A DNA stretch of 64,000 bases from Candidatus Rifleibacterium amylolyticum. GTDB taxonomy: Bacteria; Muiribacteriota; Ozemobacteria; Ozemobacterales; Ozemobacteraceae. The stretch covers positions 455,219-519,218 of the forward strand of contig JAACJG010000001.1 of the NCBI GenBank assembly GCA_009917695.1. The letters are read 5' to 3'. Shown here one piece after another: positions 59,561 to 64,000 of this stretch. Numbering within the stretch: position 1 is the stretch's first letter; the number at the start of each line of letters is the position of its first letter. The notes under the pieces are model-generated. The model worked only from the letters and a program-made list of their open reading frames with translations. It made no database searches and had not been told where the DNA came from. The translations under genes and the position numbers were made by a program.

Positions 59561-61729
59561 ATGAAAAAACTTGCTGTTGTTGCACTTCTGACGATAATTA
59601 TAGTCGGAACCGCCTTTGCTGCGCGCCCGATTGATTACCGTGGCATATTCCCGGCCGATCGTGAAAGCGATGCCAGAATAACCAATTATATCCTGCTCAA
59701 AAAAGATACGCGAATCAGGTTCGAAATTGAAGAGCAGGGGCATGGCACAACAGACAGAGTAAAAGTCGAAAAAGTTCAGCTGACCTCAGCTCCTGATATC
59801 AGCTTTTCTGATTCAGCCGGCATAAGAGTTCTTGATGTCACAGAATCCGGCATCTACGAGGTTACACTTGTACCAACAGCCGTTTCTGGAGAAATACGAT
59901 TCGTGCTCAGGGTCGTCGAAATTGCCAGAGAGGCACCGGTTGAGCCTCCCGTGCCGGTGGCGACGGTTACAGATTCAGTTCCAGTTGCGAATACGACTGA
60001 CATATCGCAGGCGGTTATCGCTGATACTTTGCCGGCGGTATCGACTGCCGCAATTGCCGTGCCGGTCGCGGTTGAGCAGATGACAGCGACAGCCGCTCAG
60101 GTTGCAGACAAACCTGAGATTGCCTCATTTGTACCTTCCACCGTTGATGCAACCAGTTCAGTAACTCTCAAGGCGCCGGCTGAAGGCTATTTTATCAATC
60201 CCTTTGCCGGTTTCAAGTTTGTTGGTGAAGGGCTTAACCTTCTGTCTGATTCTGAGCGTCGCAAGCTGATCAAAGTTCTTAACCGCCTGGCAGACGGCTC
60301 TATGGCCGAAGTTGCCGGCAGCTTTTTCAGCCCGGAACCAGACGTTTTGATGTTTCTGCCAACTGCGGTGCTGCCTGGGGCGATTTACTATGTCGAAGTC
60401 TATGATAATGCCGGCAGTCGTTGTGCGGAATATCGTGTTGCTGCCATGCCTGAGGTTGCAATAGAATTTAAGAGAAATCTCAATGATGTGCTGGCAGGTG
60501 TCAGCTGGCAGCCTCAGCCGACGCTTATGCCCAACCCGGCCGGGCAGATGCTGGCTTTGCACAACTGTGATATTGCTGTGTTTTCAGGAACAGAGCTGTT
60601 GGTAAAATTAAGTGGCGAACAGGTCGCACAGCCTTTTGGCTCTCTTGGTCAGATCAACTGGCGGGCGCGCCCACACTCTCTTGACATCGAAATGCCTGCA
60701 GCTCTCATTGCGTCAGAATGTGTCGTCGAGGTTATGGCAGCGCTCGATGGTTCTGACACGAAAAACGTTGCGTATCGGGCGAGCTGGCAGAAAACGGATG
60801 ACCAGGTCGATTTCAGCGATGTTGAAGCCTCTGACGATCTGATTTATGACAAGCCTAAGGAAGAATTCAGCATTCAGGCATTCACGGCGCGCGAACAACT
60901 GGCAGAAACGGCTGCTTTTCAAATTGAGAAAAGTTTCAGCCTGGTTGATAATGAGGCTGACAAGATGGTCGCCTGGCCACAGGACGTGGTGTGGGATGAA
61001 AACGGCAGCCTCTGGGTGCTCGACAGTCAGTTGCGTCGAATTGCCAATTACAATGCCGCAGGTATGTTGCGCACCAGTTTTGGCGAGCGTGGTGACACGC
61101 CTGGCAGCCTTGGCCTGCCGGTTGCGCTGGCTCAGAAAAACTCAAGTCTCTTTGTGTCTGATACTTCCCGGCATGCTGTTCACAAATTTACTACTGAAGG
61201 TCTGTTTGTCGTATCGATTCTGTCTGAGCCTGGTTCGGGCATTAACATAGATCTGCCTGGCGGGGTATGCTTCAGAAAAGATGAAATGTGGGTTGCCGAT
61301 CGCGGCAATGCCAGAATTCTTTGTTTCAATCAGCAGGGTGGCTTTCTTGGCAGTTTCGGCTCGACAGCGGCAGCTCCGATTGAAGCCCCGGTGAGTGTCC
61401 GGGCCGATGCTGATTCATTGTTCATTCTCGAAAGAAGCGGTCTGGTCAAAAAGTTCAGCCCGATGGGCCAGTTTGATGCAACATTTCAGAGTGGCAGCAA
61501 CGAAGGCAGCGGACTCGATGTCGATCGCTGGGGTGGCGTCTGGGTTTGTGATGCTGGCAAATTCAAGGTTGTGCGTTTCTCAAAGAAGGGCGCTGCTTTG
61601 ACCGAGCTGGTAGCTCCTCCGGCGGCAAAGCCATGGCTGCCTACCGCGGTTGCTGTGCGCTCTGATGGTAAGGTTGCTGTTACCGACGCCGCCAACAAAA
61701 TGCTGCACATTTTTACTCTGGTAGAATAA
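59561..61729 (+). CDS. Secreted NHL beta-propeller protein
   Basis: 722 residues from the ATG at 59561 (TGGAGG site; an earlier in-frame start at 59483 lies in the terminator). Signal peptide (LAVVALLTIIIVGTAFAA), a beta domain (about 20-120), a Val/Ala/Pro/Thr-rich linker (about 125-205), an Ig-like middle part, and from about 460 four or five NHL repeats (VAWPQDVVWDENGSLWVLDSQLRRIANYN, LPGGVCFRKDEMWVADRGNARILCFN, GLDVDRWGGVWVCDAGKFKVVRFS). NHL propellers bind proteins, glycans or RNA. Overlaps the next gene by one base (TAATG). Confidence 0.85.
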   Translation: MKKLAVVALLTIIIVGTAFAARPIDYRGIFPADRESDARITNYILLKKDTRIRFEIEEQGHGTTDRVKVEKVQLTSAPDISFSDSAGIRVLDVTESGIYEVTLVPTAVSGEIRFVLRVVEIAREAPVEPPVPVATVTDSVPVANTTDISQAVIADTLPAVSTAAIAVPVAVEQMTATAAQVADKPEIASFVPSTVDATSSVTLKAPAEGYFINPFAGFKFVGEGLNLLSDSERRKLIKVLNRLADGSMAEVAGSFFSPEPDVLMFLPTAVLPGAIYYVEVYDNAGSRCAEYRVAAMPEVAIEFKRNLNDVLAGVSWQPQPTLMPNPAGQMLALHNCDIAVFSGTELLVKLSGEQVAQPFGSLGQINWRARPHSLDIEMPAALIASECVVEVMAALDGSDTKNVAYRASWQKTDDQVDFSDVEASDDLIYDKPKEEFSIQAFTAREQLAETAAFQIEKSFSLVDNEADKMVAWPQDVVWDENGSLWVLDSQLRRIANYNAAGMLRTSFGERGDTPGSLGLPVALAQKNSSLFVSDTSRHAVHKFTTEGLFVVSILSEPGSGINIDLPGGVCFRKDEMWVADRGNARILCFNQQGGFLGSFGSTAAAPIEAPVSVRADADSLFILERSGLVKKFSPMGQFDATFQSGSNEGSGLDVDRWGGVWVCDAGKFKVVRFSKKGAALTELVAPPAAKPWLPTAVAVRSDGKVAVTDAANKMLHIFTLVE

Positions 61730-62358
61730 TGAAGCTGCCGGAGACCAGAAAACATAAAGTTGGCAGCAGAGTGTTGCGGGTAGTGGTTTTGCTGCTGTTA
61801 ACCTGGTTGCCGTTACCTGTTATCTCGCAGAGCGAAATGCTCGAAGTAGAGCTTGCTTTTGTGCGTGGGCGCTCTTTCATCAACAGCCCGGAAAAGGAGC
61901 CCTATGAAGTGAAAGCCGGGCAACATCTGTTGCCATCTTCTACCAGCCTGATCACTTTTGTTGACGGTCAGTGTTTCTTGAAAGTCGGCGAAAGCGAAAT
62001 ACGTCTGAAGCAGGAAACAATTCTCGCTCTGTCGGGAAAACATAAATACGAGCTGCGGCAAGGTCTGGCAGGCTTTAAAACTGGCTCTGATACAATAATG
62101 CTGACGACCGCGCATCTCGCTGCCGAGTTTGCAGACGCTGTCGTAGTGGTCAAGGCCAACCCGGTAATGACCAGATTATGTGTGGTCAAGGGCGTGGTGA
62201 CGGTCATACAGGGACGGCAGTCGGCAACCGTGCCGGCCGGACAGGAAATCGCCGCGGCTCCGCAAAGATTGTCGAAATTATACCGACATTCCGATGAGCT
62301 GCGCTTCACCTGGTACTGGGTAGACCCATCCAAAGAGCCCGCACTGCAAAAAGACTGA
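61729..62358 (+). CDS. FecR-like exported protein
   Basis: 209 residues. A basic leader and hydrophobic segment (RVLRVVVLLLLTWLPLPVIS) export a FecR-type beta domain: LAFVRGRSFINS, VKAGQHLLPSSTSLITFVDGQCFLKVGES, RLKQETIL, and a second half with VVVVKANPVMTRLCVVKGVVTVIQ and TVPAGQEI. FecR domains elsewhere sense or bind surface polymers. No sigma factor partner is near. Coupled to the NHL gene, so the pair likely form an envelope unit. It ends 6 bases from the convergent lipoprotein gene. Confidence 0.8.
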   Translation: MKLPETRKHKVGSRVLRVVVLLLLTWLPLPVISQSEMLEVELAFVRGRSFINSPEKEPYEVKAGQHLLPSSTSLITFVDGQCFLKVGESEIRLKQETILALSGKHKYELRQGLAGFKTGSDTIMLTTAHLAAEFADAVVVVKANPVMTRLCVVKGVVTVIQGRQSATVPAGQEIAAAPQRLSKLYRHSDELRFTWYWVDPSKEPALQKD

Positions 62359-62364
62359 ACAGTT

Positions 62365-63045
62365 CTAATTATAGCTGTCTGCGTTGAAGAGATAGCGGGC
62401 AGTAGCAACTACCAGCCCATTTTCGATTACATCTGCGACCACCATTATACGATATTGGTCGCCACCCGCTGGCAGATATTCTGTTAACACTCCACCGGGC
62501 ACAGCTGATGACTCGCTGTATAGAAAATCTGATATGCCCGAATAGACGCGCAGATAATAGGAAGCTGTGCCAGAATTAACCGAAACCGGGCCGACAGATA
62601 TAATTCTATTGCTGCTGGTCGGAGCAGACGGAGCTGTCTGAAAACGTGGGAGGGCAGCACCCCAGCTGAGGTCTTTGGTTACTGAAAATGTTTCGGTGTT
62701 AACGGTGTAGTGTAGTGTGTATCTGCCGGGTGCGAGCGGGTAATCCGCGCTTGTCAAAGTAGCTTCCTGTGCGTTTGCCGCCGAAACGTATGAGAGATTG
62801 GCGATTTTTTTGCCATTCTGGTCTTCTACCCAGCCGGAAACTCCGCTGCCGGCACCTTTGACCGCAGCAAAAAGAATGTTTTGTTCACCCGAGCCTTCTT
62901 TGGTGATGGTGCCGGCGCACAGGGCCGGCACCATGCTTGCCGGATCGGTGTTGTTGCCACCGCCACCTCCACCACAGCCAACAAGCAGTGGCAAGAAAAC
63001 TATCGCTACAATCAGCAGCATGCACGCGCGTGAGAGATGATTCAT
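62365..63045 (-). CDS. Lipoprotein of unknown function
   Basis: 226 residues from the ATG at 63045 (GGAG 6 bases upstream; a second ATG at 63057 is less well placed). Lipobox FLPLLVGC (Cys about 24) is followed by GGGGGG, a flexible linker common in bacterial lipoproteins. The mature part seems to have two beta domains (APGRYTLHYTVNTETFSV; ASYYLRVYSGISDFLYS), perhaps Ig-like. No homologue recognised. Confidence 0.78.
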   Translation of the reverse strand: MNHLSRACMLLIVAIVFLPLLVGCGGGGGGNNTDPASMVPALCAGTITKEGSGEQNILFAAVKGAGSGVSGWVEDQNGKKIANLSYVSAANAQEATLTSADYPLAPGRYTLHYTVNTETFSVTKDLSWGAALPRFQTAPSAPTSSNRIISVGPVSVNSGTASYYLRVYSGISDFLYSESSAVPGGVLTEYLPAGGDQYRIMVVADVIENGLVVATARYLFNADSYN

Positions 63046-63176
63046 TTTATTCTCCATCAACAGGCGATTTGCCCGACAAAATATTCAGTGTAGTGTGCAC
63101 AAAATACTACCATTCTGCCACCACCAGGTCAAATTTTGGTAAGGCACTTTTCGTTCAGACTAATTTTTTATTGCTG

Positions 63177-63205
63177 TTGACACTTGTGGTGTACGGGCGT
63201 AGAAT
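63177..63205 (+). promoter_or_regulatory. Sigma-70 promoter for the M14 carboxypeptidase gene
   Basis: Perfect TTGACA (63177-63182) and TAGAAT (63200-63205), 17 bp apart, with AAGGAG just before the ATG at 63279. Confidence 0.75.
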
Positions 63206-63278
63206 TTATTTATCTCAAGCGAGTATTTTGAGTAGATAAGTTGTTATATGTCTGGTTGCCTTACAAGGAGATAAGAGT

Positions 63279-64000
63279 ATGAGGCGGTTTCTCACCACCA
63301 TTTTTTGTTGTATGTCGCTGCTTTCTGCTGCCCCGGCCTTTGCCGAACCGGCTAAATGCCTGGCCAAAGTATCGAAGCTGACTAATAAGCAGATTTTTTC
63401 GCTCGCCTCACAGGGTTATGATATCGCCCGCCGTGGTGTTGATTTCGTCGAAGTTGTAATTGAAAAGGACGAGATCAACTCATTCGTTTCGAAGGGACAT
63501 CCGGTCAAAGTCATTATTGAAGATCTTGACCAGTATGTTAAAAAGGTTAAGGCCGCCCAGAACAAGATTGACGCTTATTTTACCTATGCGACCATGGAAA
63601 AGCAGCTCAAGGCCTGGGCTGATCAGTATCCTGAAATCTGCATGCTCGAGTCGATTGGCAAAAGCCACGAAGATCGTGACATCTGGGCCCTTAAAATCAG
63701 TGATAACCCGAATAAGAACGAAGCAGAACCGGCCGCACTCATAATGGGCGCACATCATGCCCGCGAATGGCCTTCGATCGAAGTGCCGATGGCAGCTGCC
63801 AAGCTCCTTCTAACCGAATATGCCAGCAACGAAGAAATCAAAAAGCTGGTAGATAACCGTGAAGTCTGGATCGTTCCGATGGTTAATCCCGACGGCGTCG
63901 TGTATTCAATGGAAAAGAGCAGATACTGGCGCAAGAATCGCCGCAACAACGGTGGCTCATATGGCGTCGATCCCAACCGCAACTATGGCTACCAGTGGGG
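63279..64000 (+). CDS. Secreted M14 zinc carboxypeptidase, 3' partial
   Basis: About 240 codons are visible; the frame is open at the window end. Signal peptide (RRFLTTIFCCMSLLSAAPAFA), a propeptide-like region (about 25-105), then the peptidase: LIMGAHHAREWPSIEVP (H-x-x-E zinc ligands, about 150-160), WIVPMVNPDGVVYSMEKSRYWRKNRR (substrate-binding NPDG and RKNRR) and GVDPNRNYGYQWG (N-R substrate-binding pair). It trims C-terminal residues from peptides outside the cell or in the periplasm. The third zinc His and catalytic Glu would lie beyond the window. Confidence 0.93.
   Translation, partial: MRRFLTTIFCCMSLLSAAPAFAEPAKCLAKVSKLTNKQIFSLASQGYDIARRGVDFVEVVIEKDEINSFVSKGHPVKVIIEDLDQYVKKVKAAQNKIDAYFTYATMEKQLKAWADQYPEICMLESIGKSHEDRDIWALKISDNPNKNEAEPAALIMGAHHAREWPSIEVPMAAAKLLLTEYASNEEIKKLVDNREVWIVPMVNPDGVVYSMEKSRYWRKNRRNNGGSYGVDPNRNYGYQW

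Overview
The window looks like chromosomal core sequence from an anaerobic, diderm (Gram-negative-type) bacterium of roughly 50% G+C. The diderm reading rests on a TamB-like translocation protein, a beta-barrel-like protein ending in Phe, and several lipobox or signal-peptide proteins. The anaerobe reading rests on a class III ribonucleotide reductase with its activase (nrdD-nrdG). Twin type IV pilus/type II secretion-like loci, many HEAT/TPR proteins, a DUF2225 protein and a Clp1-type polynucleotide kinase would fit a deep-branching lineage such as Candidatus Riflebacteria. That placement is recall-based inference; a marker-gene tree would settle it. I see no rRNA, tRNA, CRISPR array, prophage or insertion sequence.

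Layout. 1-2871: end of a pilus/secretion cluster with two GspF-like membrane proteins and three prepilin-like proteins. 2994-7157: an ATP-grasp ligase, then on the minus strand a cNMP-binding/MinD-like ATPase and a TPR protein that appear to be one gene split by a frameshift in a 7-C run. 7289-12759: a degenerate peptidase-like protein, a 55-residue membrane protein, then comEC, comEA and a stand-alone ComEC-type metallo-hydrolase. 12906-16011: a three-gene unit with a DHH phosphoesterase, an unknown 138-residue protein and a Clp1/Grc3-like kinase. 16473-19416: nrdD-nrdG behind a 460-bp structured leader. 19430-28784: glycosyltransferase, phosphofructokinase, inositol-phosphatase-family enzyme, uvrC, an LmeA-like protein, a TrmH-type methyltransferase, an unusual signal peptidase I and a DUF2225 protein. 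28926-35641: a second pilus assembly operon (pilC, pilB, pilM, pilN, pilO, an unknown, two pseudopilins).

35873-43245 is the most accessory-looking part: a secreted protein behind a convincing sigma-54 promoter, an SH3-like secreted protein, a HEAT-repeat membrane protein, a barrel-like protein coupled to a multidomain lipoprotein, a membrane SH3-like protein, and intergenic DNA with hexamer and palindromic repeats. 43723-57888 holds HU, TamB, a nucleotide-transporter-like/HEAT fusion followed by a cNMP/degenerate-GGDEF protein, glyS, lon and engB. 57912-64000 encodes secreted proteins: a helical protein, an NHL beta-propeller protein with a FecR-like partner, a lipoprotein, and the start of an M14 zinc carboxypeptidase cut by the window end.

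The strongest leads are: (i) a DHH nuclease/unknown/Clp1-kinase operon that may be a nucleic-acid end-processing system; (ii) a ComEC whose metallo-beta-lactamase domain has lost its metal ligands, with an intact stand-alone copy two genes downstream; (iii) a nucleotide-transporter-like/HEAT fusion next to a cNMP sensor; (iv) signal peptidase I with Cys at the nucleophile position; (v) the homopolymer frameshift; (vi) a long nested stem-loop just upstream of pilC.
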